From assembly GCF_000271305.1 (NCBI RefSeq), contig NZ_AKGD01000004.1:186001-250000 (forward strand): 64,000 nt of DNA, written 5' to 3'. The notes below the pieces were generated by a model. It worked only from the letters and a program-made list of their open reading frames with translations, was not told the origin of the DNA and ran no database searches. Position 1 is the first letter of the stretch; the number at the start of each line of letters is the position of its first letter. Shown in pieces: positions 50,570-57,979 of the stretch. A program made the position numbers and the translations under genes. Origin of the DNA: Hydrocarboniphaga effusa AP103 (GTDB lineage Bacteria; Pseudomonadota; Gammaproteobacteria; Nevskiales; Nevskiaceae).

Positions 50570-52066
50570 TTACGCCTCCACCGCTTGGGCGAACTGCTCG
50601 CGCACGAGCCTGCGCAGCACCTTGCCGAGCTCGTTGTAAGGCAGCTGGTCGCGAAACGCGATCGCCTGCGGAACCCGCGAGGACCGCAGCTTGGACCGCA
50701 CCAGCGCCTGCAACACCTCGGGCTCGACATGCGCGCCGGGATTCAGCACCACGGCGGCGGCCACCGCCTCGCCCCATTGCTCGTCGGGCATGGCGACCAC
50801 CGCGGCGTCGGCGACGGCCGGATGCGAGAGCAGCACGTCTTCGATTTCGCCGGGCGAAATGTTCTCGCCTCCGCGAACGATCACGTCGTCCGCGCGGCCG
50901 TCCAGATACAGATAACCCTCCGCATCGAGATAGCCTCGATCGCGTGTCGGGAACCAGCCGCCGTCGTCGAGCTGGCTGCCTTGCTGCTGGTATTCGCCCG
51001 AGACTTGCGGGCCTCGCACGAACACGAACCCGGCCTGCCCGGCGCCGAGCACCGCGCCCTGTTCGTCGCGGACTTCGATTTCGACGGCGGCGGTCGGCCG
51101 GCCGACCGAGGACAGCCGCCGGCGCAGCGCCGGATCGCGGGCGGACATCGCGGCCCGATGATCGTCGGGTCCGAGCACGCTGATCGTCGAGCTGGTTTCG
51201 GTGAGCCCGTAGGCGTTGGTGAAATCGACTTGCGGCAGCAGCCGCATGGCGCGTTCGATCGTCGACTGCGGCATCTTGCCGCCGCCGTAGGCGAGCGCGC
51301 GCAGGCTCGTCAGCGAAACCGGCTTGGCTTCCAGCTGCTCGACGATGCGAACCAGCATGGTCGGCACGACGAAGGCGTTGCTGACGTTCTCGCGAACCAC
51401 CGCGTCGATCCAGGCGGCGGGCTCGAAGCTTTCGAGCTGCACCATGCGGCGGCAGGCATACGTCGAGCTCAGCACCGCCGAGATGCCGGCGATGTGATAC
51501 GGCGGCACCGTCACGAGAATCGCATCGCCCTCGTCCGCGCTCGCGAACTCGACGGTGCCGACGATATAGCCCATCAGGTTCTCGTGCCGCAGGATCGCGG
51601 CCTTGGGCTGGCCGGTGGTTCCGCTCGTGAACAGCTGCACGGCCACGGCCCGCGGATCGTCGCCGGGCTCGATCGCATCGGCGCGCGGCAGGCCAAGAAA
51701 ATCCTCGCGATCGACCACGCGCACGCCGTCGATCGCATCGACCAGCGCCGCATGCTCGGCACCCGCGACGATCACGGCCGGCGCGATGCGCTGCACCAGC
51801 GCGTTGATCTCGGCGCGCGTGAGCCGATAGTTGAGCGGAACGTACGGAATGCCCGCGTAGGCCGCGCCGAACAGCGCCACGGCCGCGGCCGGGCTGTTGA
51901 CGTCGAGCAAGGCCACGCGCGAGGCGCCGCTATCGCGCAGGCAGGCCGCCGCCGCGTGCGCCTTGTTCCTGAGCTCTTCGAAGCTCAGGCGGTGCCGGCC
52001 AGAGACGATGGCGATGCGTTCGCCGAAGGCTTCGGCGGACATGTCGAGCAAGGTGGCGATGTTCAT
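50570..52066 (-). CDS. Acyl-CoA synthetase/AMP-dependent ligase
   Basis: About 498 residues from the ATG at 52066. The ANL-family signatures are present: P-loop LFTSGTTGQPKAAILRHEN, A5 motif NAYGLTETSS, A7 RDRGYLDAEGYLYLDGRADD, A8 RGGENISPGEIEDVL, and the C-terminal Lys in YNELGKVLRR. It activates a carboxylic acid to the CoA thioester for the CaiB, thiolase and hydratase steps encoded nearby. Confidence 0.92.
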   Translation of the reverse strand: MNIATLLDMSAEAFGERIAIVSGRHRLSFEELRNKAHAAAACLRDSGASRVALLDVNSPAAAVALFGAAYAGIPYVPLNYRLTRAEINALVQRIAPAVIVAGAEHAALVDAIDGVRVVDREDFLGLPRADAIEPGDDPRAVAVQLFTSGTTGQPKAAILRHENLMGYIVGTVEFASADEGDAILVTVPPYHIAGISAVLSSTYACRRMVQLESFEPAAWIDAVVRENVSNAFVVPTMLVRIVEQLEAKPVSLTSLRALAYGGGKMPQSTIERAMRLLPQVDFTNAYGLTETSSTISVLGPDDHRAAMSARDPALRRRLSSVGRPTAAVEIEVRDEQGAVLGAGQAGFVFVRGPQVSGEYQQQGSQLDDGGWFPTRDRGYLDAEGYLYLDGRADDVIVRGGENISPGEIEDVLLSHPAVADAAVVAMPDEQWGEAVAAAVVLNPGAHVEPEVLQALVRSKLRSSRVPQAIAFRDQLPYNELGKVLRRLVREQFAQAVEA

Positions 52067-52088
52067 GCGGTGCGCTCGATTGCGGTTT

Positions 52089-52397
52089 TCAATCCGACGA
52101 CGGCAGCTGCTTGGCCTGCTTGATGTCGAGCGCCTCGCCACCGAGCCACAGCGCGCCCTTGCCGCCCTTGGTGCACAGCAGTTCCAGCGATTCGTCGGCG
52201 TTGACGTAGCGCTTGCCGATCAGCGTCTCGCCGTCGGCGGGCGCTGCGGATGCTTCCGCGGCGGCCGCGTTCGCGGCGAGCATTTCCGCTCCGCCGCACA
52301 GCAGCGTGTGTTCGCCGGCCGGCGCCTTCACGACCATCACCTGCACGTCGCTGACCGCGCTTTTGTAGCGACTGCCGGCCTTGAGCATCGTCCCCAT
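52089..52397 (-). CDS. Small conserved hypothetical protein associated with acyl-CoA genes
   Basis: 102 residues. The N-terminal half MLKAGSRYKSAVSDVQVMVV then APAGEHTLLCGGAEM resembles short proteins I recall beside CoA-ligase genes; the C-terminal half (IGKRYVNADESLELLCTKGG, KGALWLGGEALDIKQAK) has a strand-rich pattern. Two Cys (LLCGG and LLCTK) could bind metal or form a dimer bridge. It sits 22 bp before the acyl-CoA synthetase gene. Function unknown. Confidence 0.6.
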   Translation of the reverse strand: MGTMLKAGSRYKSAVSDVQVMVVKAPAGEHTLLCGGAEMLAANAAAAEASAAPADGETLIGKRYVNADESLELLCTKGGKGALWLGGEALDIKQAKQLPSSD

Positions 52398-52471
52398 CGT
52401 GTTCTCCGAATGTCGAAATCAGTTATTTGAAGTGAGTTGAAGTCATTGGGAATGGCGTGAACCAAGGTCGA

Positions 52472-53467
52472 TCAGGCGTGCGCCGCATCCGCGGCCCAGC
52501 GGCCGAGGCGTTCGAACAGCTGCGCTCGCGAGGCGAACAGAAAATGACTGTGGCCCGCCTGCTCGAGGATCTGCAAAGTGACATCGTGGCTGCGCGTGAA
52601 CGCCGCCGGGATCGCATGCGCGCCTCCGGTCAGATCGAGCTCGCCGACGCCGATGAACGTCGGCACGCCGATGCTCGCGCAGGCCTGGGCGATGTTGCCG
52701 GGCATCATCGCGAGCATCGCTGGCACCGGCAGCATCGGCGCGAGCGCGCTCTTGAGCGCGGCCATTCCGCGCGGCTCGGCCTTGGCTCCGGCGAACAGGT
52801 CGCTCGGCGCTTCGCCGCGTTTCATCGCACTCGGCGCCGCGCCGAACTGCGAGCGCGCGAGCCGTACGAGCTCGTCTTCCGACAGCGAGGCCGGCGTCGC
52901 CGAACGCGCCTGCGGAACCAGGTATTGCGGCAGCCCCGCGGTCGAAAAGCCGAGCGCGGCGATCGCCGCATGCGTGCCGAAGCGCGCCTGCTGCAGGCAG
53001 GTGAGCAAAGCGCCCATCGAATGACCGACGCCGATGCTGCGCAGATCCGGCAAGGCCGGTCGATCCGCGAGCAGGCCTCCATCGCGCAAGCCGGCCAGCA
53101 CCGCCGCAACCACGCGCTCGTTGGCACGGACCAGTAGCTCGGGCGTCAGCGCGTAGAGGTCGTCCGGCCGGTCGCTCTCGCCGACACCGAGCGTGTCGAT
53201 GAGCATGACCAGATACCCGCGTGCACTCATCTGCGCCGCGAAGCTGAAATCCTCGCCGCCATCGGCGGGCATCAGGTCGAAGAAGCGACGGTTCATGCCG
53301 CCGCCCGGAACGCAGACGAACACGCTCGTGGGCTCGCGCAGGCGCTCGGGCCAGACCAGCTCGAGCGCGATCGTCATCGGGCGCCCGTCGAGCTCGACGC
53401 CGCTGTCGAGCCTCAGCGTGCGCCGTCTGGCGGACGGTGTCGTGCAAGCCTGCGCCGCTGGCGACAT
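52472..53467 (-). CDS. Alpha/beta hydrolase
   Basis: 331 residues. Nucleophile elbow GVGHSMGALLTC (Ser), oxyanion region PGGGMNRRFFDL, acid in VGELDLTGG and catalytic His in EQAGHSHFLFAS. It is probably an esterase or C-C/thioester hydrolase of the degradation pathway. It is 7 bp downstream of the thiolase-like gene; the substrate is unknown. Confidence 0.85.
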   Translation of the reverse strand: MSPAAQACTTPSARRRTLRLDSGVELDGRPMTIALELVWPERLREPTSVFVCVPGGGMNRRFFDLMPADGGEDFSFAAQMSARGYLVMLIDTLGVGESDRPDDLYALTPELLVRANERVVAAVLAGLRDGGLLADRPALPDLRSIGVGHSMGALLTCLQQARFGTHAAIAALGFSTAGLPQYLVPQARSATPASLSEDELVRLARSQFGAAPSAMKRGEAPSDLFAGAKAEPRGMAALKSALAPMLPVPAMLAMMPGNIAQACASIGVPTFIGVGELDLTGGAHAIPAAFTRSHDVTLQILEQAGHSHFLFASRAQLFERLGRWAADAAHA

Positions 53468-53474
53468 CGAATGC

Positions 53475-54641
53475 TCAGCCGCGACCGAGGATCGCGCCGG
53501 CCATGCCCGAGGACACCAGCACGTGCTCGACCTTGGCGACCTGGTTCACTGCGCTTCCGCGCACCTGGCGCACCATCTCGGCGATGCTGTTCATGCCGTG
53601 GATGTAGGCCTCGCCGATGAGTCCGCCGTTGGTGTTCACGGGCAGGCGGCCATCGAGTTCGAGATTGCCGTCGGCGACGAAATCGCGCGCTTCGCCCCGC
53701 TTGCAGAAGCCGAAAGCCTCCAGCTGCTTGAACACCTGCGGCGTGAAGGCGTCGTAGAGCATCGCCGCCTGGATGTCGTCGGGCTTGAAGCCGGTCTGGG
53801 CGTAAAGCCGCTGGGCGGTGCCTTCGGCCTCGGGCATCAGCGCGAGATCGGCATCGTGGTAGTAGTTCGAGATGACTTCGACGTTGTACGGAATCGACTG
53901 GCAGGCGCCGATGATCTTCACGGCCGGCTGGCGCAGATCGCGCGCACGCTCGAGCGAGGTGACGAGGATCGCCTGGCCGCCGTCGGATTCCTGGCAGCAG
54001 TCGAAAAGCCTCAGCACGGGCTCGACGATCCAGCGCGCGTTCTGGTGATCGTCCAGCGTGATCGGCTTGTCGTAGAACCAGGCCTTGGGGTTGCGCGCCG
54101 CGTACTGGCGCTGCACCACCGACACGCGGCCGAAGTCTTCGTTCTTGATGCCGTAGCGCTGCATGTAGCGCTGGGCCGCGAGCGATTCCCAGGTTCCCGG
54201 CGTCATCGCGCCGAACGGCACGCACCACAGCAGCGAGCCGGTGCCGTTGCCTGCGCTGTAGCTGCCGCCGCTCTGGTTCTGGCCGAAGCGATACTGGCTG
54301 CGCTCGTTCATCGCGCGCCAGATCAGCACGTTCTTGCAGAGCCCCGCGTTGACGAGCGCCATCGCCTGGTAAATCGTGGCGACCGCAGCCGCGCCGCCGC
54401 CCGGAATGCGCGCCGTGTAAGCGAGATCGCGCACACCGAGACAGCGCGCGAGCGTGACTTCGTCGCTGTTGTCGAGCGTGAACGTGAGCATGCCGTCGAT
54501 GTCGCGCGGATCGACGCCCGCATCGTCGCAAGCGGCCTTGGCGCATTCGGCGGCGAGCTGCAGCTCGCTGCGGCCCGATTCCTTCGAAAATTCGGTGGCA
54601 CCGATGCCGGCGATCGCGGCCTCAACGAAACCGCGGCTCAT
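53475..54641 (-). CDS. Thiolase-like protein (SCP-x/Ltp2-type), DUF35 partner
   Basis: 388 residues from the ATG at 54641, overlapping the DUF35 gene by ATGA. Thiolase-superfamily features: IAGIGATEFSKESGRSELQL, ARIPGGGAAAVATIYQAMAL, and a C-terminal LPVNTNGGLIGEAYIHGMNS (His-bearing). The usual reactive Cys of degradative thiolases is not evident in the first half. That absence and the fused or adjacent DUF35 are the hallmarks of Ltp2-type retro-aldolases of steroid side chains and of acyltransferase-like non-thiolytic members. Confidence 0.8.
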   Translation of the reverse strand: MSRGFVEAAIAGIGATEFSKESGRSELQLAAECAKAACDDAGVDPRDIDGMLTFTLDNSDEVTLARCLGVRDLAYTARIPGGGAAAVATIYQAMALVNAGLCKNVLIWRAMNERSQYRFGQNQSGGSYSAGNGTGSLLWCVPFGAMTPGTWESLAAQRYMQRYGIKNEDFGRVSVVQRQYAARNPKAWFYDKPITLDDHQNARWIVEPVLRLFDCCQESDGGQAILVTSLERARDLRQPAVKIIGACQSIPYNVEVISNYYHDADLALMPEAEGTAQRLYAQTGFKPDDIQAAMLYDAFTPQVFKQLEAFGFCKRGEARDFVADGNLELDGRLPVNTNGGLIGEAYIHGMNSIAEMVRQVRGSAVNQVAKVEHVLVSSGMAGAILGRG

Positions 54642-55084
54642 CGTTTTTCCTCCCTCGGACGAAACACCGGCACTTTGTGATTGCCTACGGTTTCGACGAA
54701 TGCGACCTGCACCGGCAAGCCGGCGGTGATGTCTTCGAACGCGATGCCTTCGACGTTCGAGACGAAGCGGATGCCCTCTTCGAGTTCGATCACGGCGACC
54801 GTCGGCGGCTCGCGAAACCCATAGGCCGGCGGATGCAGCGGCCGTATCCAGGTGTAGACGGTGCCGCGACCGGACAGCGGCACCTCGCGGCGCTCCAGGC
54901 TGTGGCAATGCGGGCACATCGGCCGCGGCGGAAAGCGGAAGCGCTCGCAGCTTCCGCATTGCTGGCCGAGGAACTGCTCCTGATCGGCCGCGTCCCAGAA
55001 GAACTTCGCATCGGGCGTGACGATCGGCGCGAGCCGGATGGGCTTGTTCGGCTTGGCTTCGGTTTCGCTTGCGGCGGTGCTCAT
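54638..55084 (-). CDS. DUF35/OB-fold zinc-ribbon acyl-CoA-associated protein
   Basis: 148 residues. Rubredoxin-like zinc ribbon QQCGSCERFRFPPRPMCPHC, then the OB fold SGRGTVYTWIRPLHPPAYGF and PPTVAVIELEEGIRFVSNVE. DUF35 proteins pair with thiolase-like proteins and regulate or complete their active sites (as ChsH2 with Ltp2 in actinobacterial cholesterol degradation). It overlaps both neighbours by 4 bp, so all three proteins are probably made in fixed ratio. Confidence 0.88.
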   Translation of the reverse strand: MSTAASETEAKPNKPIRLAPIVTPDAKFFWDAADQEQFLGQQCGSCERFRFPPRPMCPHCHSLERREVPLSGRGTVYTWIRPLHPPAYGFREPPTVAVIELEEGIRFVSNVEGIAFEDITAGLPVQVAFVETVGNHKVPVFRPREEKR

Positions 55085-57540
55085 GCGGCCTTCCTCGGCG
55101 GCATGCGCGGCATGCCCGCGAAGCCGATGGCGAATTGTTCTTCGAGCAGCTTGATCTGCGCCTCGTCGTAACCGAGCTCGGCGAGAATCTGCTGCGTGTG
55201 CTCACCGACGATCATCGGCCGGCCCTGGATCACGCCGGGCGTGTCGGACAGATCGACGAGCAGGCCGATCTGGTCGAGCTTGCCGACGTGCGGATGCGCA
55301 TACGAAGTCACCCAGCGGCGCTTCTGGAACTCGGCGTTCTCGTGCAGCTTGAGCGAGAAATCTTCGGAGACGATCTCGGCCGGTACACCGGCCGCATCGA
55401 GCTTGGCGAACCACTGCTTCGCCTCGTCGGAAGCGAAGCGCCCGGCGAGCGCCGCTGCGAGTTCGGCGTCGTGCTCGGCGCGTGCTTCGGCCGTGGCGAA
55501 GCGTGCATCGCCCGCAAGGTCCGCGATCTTCAGCAAGGCGTCCCAGTGCGCGGGCTTGGCGGCGACCAGGCACAGCCAGCCCTTCCTGGTTTCGTACAGG
55601 CGATGCCCGGCCGAATAGCCGTACTGCTGGCCATCGATCTTGGGCCGGTCGAAGCCGCTGCCATCGGGCCTGGCGACCGCGTAAGAGGTATTGAGCAGGG
55701 CCGCGTTGATGATCGAGGTATCGACCATCTGCCCTTCGCCCGTGCGATCGCGATGGTAGAGCGCCTGGATCACGCCGACGGCCGACAGGAAGCCATTGCC
55801 GGTGTCGCCGAAGCTCGTGAGGCTCCAGAGCGGCTTGCCGCCATCGTGCATGCCGCCGTCTTCGTATTGGATGCCCGACAGGCAGGCGCCGGTCTGGTCG
55901 TTGCCCGGCAGGCCCGCGCGCTCGCCGGTCTCGAAGCCGCGCGTGTGGCAGTAGATCAGGTCGGGCTTGAGCTTCTTGAGCGACTCGTAATCGATCTTCA
56001 AGCGCTCGGCCGCGTCGTAGCGCATGTTGTGATGCACCACGTCGGCCTTGGCGAGCAGCTTGTGGAAGATCTCCATCGCACGCGGATCCTTGAGGTTCAG
56101 CGTGATGCTGCGCTTGCCGCGGTTCGCCATGTAGGCGATGTGCACGCGGTGCCAGAACATGTCGTAGAGCCCGTTGATCTTGATGACCGTGGCGCCGAGA
56201 TCGCTGAGCAGCTGCGTACCGAACGGCCCGGCGATCGCAAGGCCGAGATCGAGCACGACGATGCCTTCGAGCGGCGCCTTGAGCTTGGGATTCTTTGCGT
56301 CTTTGGCCGTCGCGGCTTGGGCCTTCGCAGCCTCCGCCTTGACCTGCTCGGTGTGCTCGCCGACGCGCGGCGCATGCGATCCGGGCTTGGATGGATTCGC
56401 GCTCAGGCGATACGTCTGGCCGACCGTGCGCAGCTTGCCGAGCTCCGGATCGGTGGTTTCGACCACGCAGCCATCGGCCAGGAACAGCGGGTCGGCCAGC
56501 GAAGCTTCGGCCGAGCGCACGTTCTGCATCGTCATCTCGGCCTTGGCTGCGGCTTCGACCCAATCCTTGGCCGGAAACTTGGCGATCGCCTCGGCGAGGA
56601 TCGGCTGGTAATGCGCCATCACCAGCAGTTCCTCGGGCCCGGTGCCGAAGCGATCCGGATCGTTCTGCACGGTCAGGTCGGGCGAGGCATCGAGCTGGTC
56701 GCCGGCCGAGGCGCTCATGATGAAGCGCGGGTTCGGCACCCAGTTGTGGATCCACTCGCCATCGGCCGCGCGGAACTGCCCCTTCGGCGCCTTGCTGCCG
56801 AGAATCCAGGAATCGAATCCGGGCGCATCGATGTTCTCGGCGCGCATCCAGACACCGGCCGCACCGGCCATGGCGCCCTGCAGCAGCGAGGTTTCGACGT
56901 GCTGTCCGCGACCGGTGTGCTCCCGCGCACGCAGCGCCGCGTTGATGCCGACGCTCGCGGAGAAGAACGCGCCGAGGCTCGGCCAGTGCGAAGACGGAAA
57001 CAGCGGTCCCGGCCGCGCGGCGCCCTGCAGCCAGTCGTACGGGATATCGAGATCGGGAAACGGATCGTCGCGCCCGGCCAGATGATTCAAGGCGCCTTCG
57101 GGCCAGCCGCGCTGTTCCCAATGCAGGCCGGTGCGCGCCGCGACCAGCGCGTCGTAGGCCGGACGGTCTTCGTCCTGCGTGCCGCGCCCGTAACCGGTGA
57201 TCGAGCAATAGACCAGGCGCGGATTGAGCTTTTCGAGCGTCGCGTAGTCGATGCCGAGCCGTTCGGTCACGCCCGGCGTGTAGCTCTCGACGAGCACGTC
57301 GGCGGCTTTGACGAGCGCGAGGAAGGCTTGCTTGTCGGCCTCGTTCTTGAGGTCGAGAACGGCACTGCGCTTGCCGCGCTGCCAGACCTTGTAGCCGAGC
57401 TGATCGCGAAACGGATCGCCGCCCGGAGGCTCGATCTTGGTGACGTCGGCGCCGTGATCGGCCATCAGCATCGCCACCATCGGGCCTGCGATGCCCCAGC
57501 TCAGATCGAGAACGCGTACGCCTTGCAGAACTCCAGCCAT
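55081..57540 (-). CDS. Double-domain CaiB/BaiF-type (family III) CoA-transferase
   Basis: 819 residues from the ATG at 57540, about twice the usual length. Two complete family III domains stand in tandem: VLDLSWGIAGPMVAMLMADH (from residue 10) and VLDLGLAIAGPFGTQLLSDL (from about 425), separated by a Lys/Ala-rich linker. The position of the catalytic Asp (GQxVDxS) reads GQHVETSLL in the first half and GQMVDTSII in the second, so only the C-terminal half keeps Asp. It transfers CoA between acids or racemises alpha-methyl acyl-CoA. Confidence 0.88.
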   Translation of the reverse strand: MAGVLQGVRVLDLSWGIAGPMVAMLMADHGADVTKIEPPGGDPFRDQLGYKVWQRGKRSAVLDLKNEADKQAFLALVKAADVLVESYTPGVTERLGIDYATLEKLNPRLVYCSITGYGRGTQDEDRPAYDALVAARTGLHWEQRGWPEGALNHLAGRDDPFPDLDIPYDWLQGAARPGPLFPSSHWPSLGAFFSASVGINAALRAREHTGRGQHVETSLLQGAMAGAAGVWMRAENIDAPGFDSWILGSKAPKGQFRAADGEWIHNWVPNPRFIMSASAGDQLDASPDLTVQNDPDRFGTGPEELLVMAHYQPILAEAIAKFPAKDWVEAAAKAEMTMQNVRSAEASLADPLFLADGCVVETTDPELGKLRTVGQTYRLSANPSKPGSHAPRVGEHTEQVKAEAAKAQAATAKDAKNPKLKAPLEGIVVLDLGLAIAGPFGTQLLSDLGATVIKINGLYDMFWHRVHIAYMANRGKRSITLNLKDPRAMEIFHKLLAKADVVHHNMRYDAAERLKIDYESLKKLKPDLIYCHTRGFETGERAGLPGNDQTGACLSGIQYEDGGMHDGGKPLWSLTSFGDTGNGFLSAVGVIQALYHRDRTGEGQMVDTSIINAALLNTSYAVARPDGSGFDRPKIDGQQYGYSAGHRLYETRKGWLCLVAAKPAHWDALLKIADLAGDARFATAEARAEHDAELAAALAGRFASDEAKQWFAKLDAAGVPAEIVSEDFSLKLHENAEFQKRRWVTSYAHPHVGKLDQIGLLVDLSDTPGVIQGRPMIVGEHTQQILAELGYDEAQIKLLEEQFAIGFAGMPRMPPRKAA

Positions 57541-57659
57541 CGTTGCACCTGCCGTGGTTGGGTGTGTCGTCGGGGGCGGGAACGGGTCTCGCCGGTGTGG
57601 GGCAAAGTAGTCGGCGGGCGGTGCAAGTGCCTGCTGCAAATGGACGAGTCGGGGTGATT

Positions 57660-57975
57660 GCGAGTGGCGACTCTTGAGCGGCTTGTCCTCTCTCCCGCTT
57701 GCGGCTGTTTTTTGTCGGCGCTTCGCTTGGGGGTTCAGCTGAGCGCTGAGGGCTTTCGACCTCGCCGGTCGGGCCGTACTTTCTTTGCTTGTGCAAAGAA
57801 AGGAAGCATCGAGCGCACACCCTGGTGACGCACCCCGTTGGGGTGCCCTGCGCTGCTCACGTGCTCGGGGCAACGCTTCGACGCGATGCAACATTCTGCC
57901 GAGGGAGATGATCACAGCCCCTCTCTCCCTCGCTACCGCGAGGACTCTCTCCCGCAAGCGGGAGAGAGGACAAAC
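57660..57975. repeat. Intergenic repeat region with three hairpin elements
   Basis: The 439-bp gap 57541-57979 holds no gene. It contains TTTCTTTGC-TTGT-GCAAAGAAA (57780-57801, perfect 9-bp stem), a CTCTCTCCCGCTTGCGG half-copy near 57690, and the palindrome CTCTCTCCCGC-AA-GCGGGAGAGAG at 57945-57968 that is shared with 47687-47708. A short GTTGGGGTG/CACCCC element is near 57830. These are dispersed repeats; the last one is only 12 bp from the end of the MMPL gene and may act as its terminator. Confidence 0.65.
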
Positions 57976-57979
57976 AAGC

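Noticed and set aside
53475..55205. Continuous 576-codon frame suggesting a fused DUF35-thiolase protein
   Set aside because: The part upstream of 54641 is in a different frame from the DUF35 protein and reads as shadow; the two genes are separate with an ATGA overlap.
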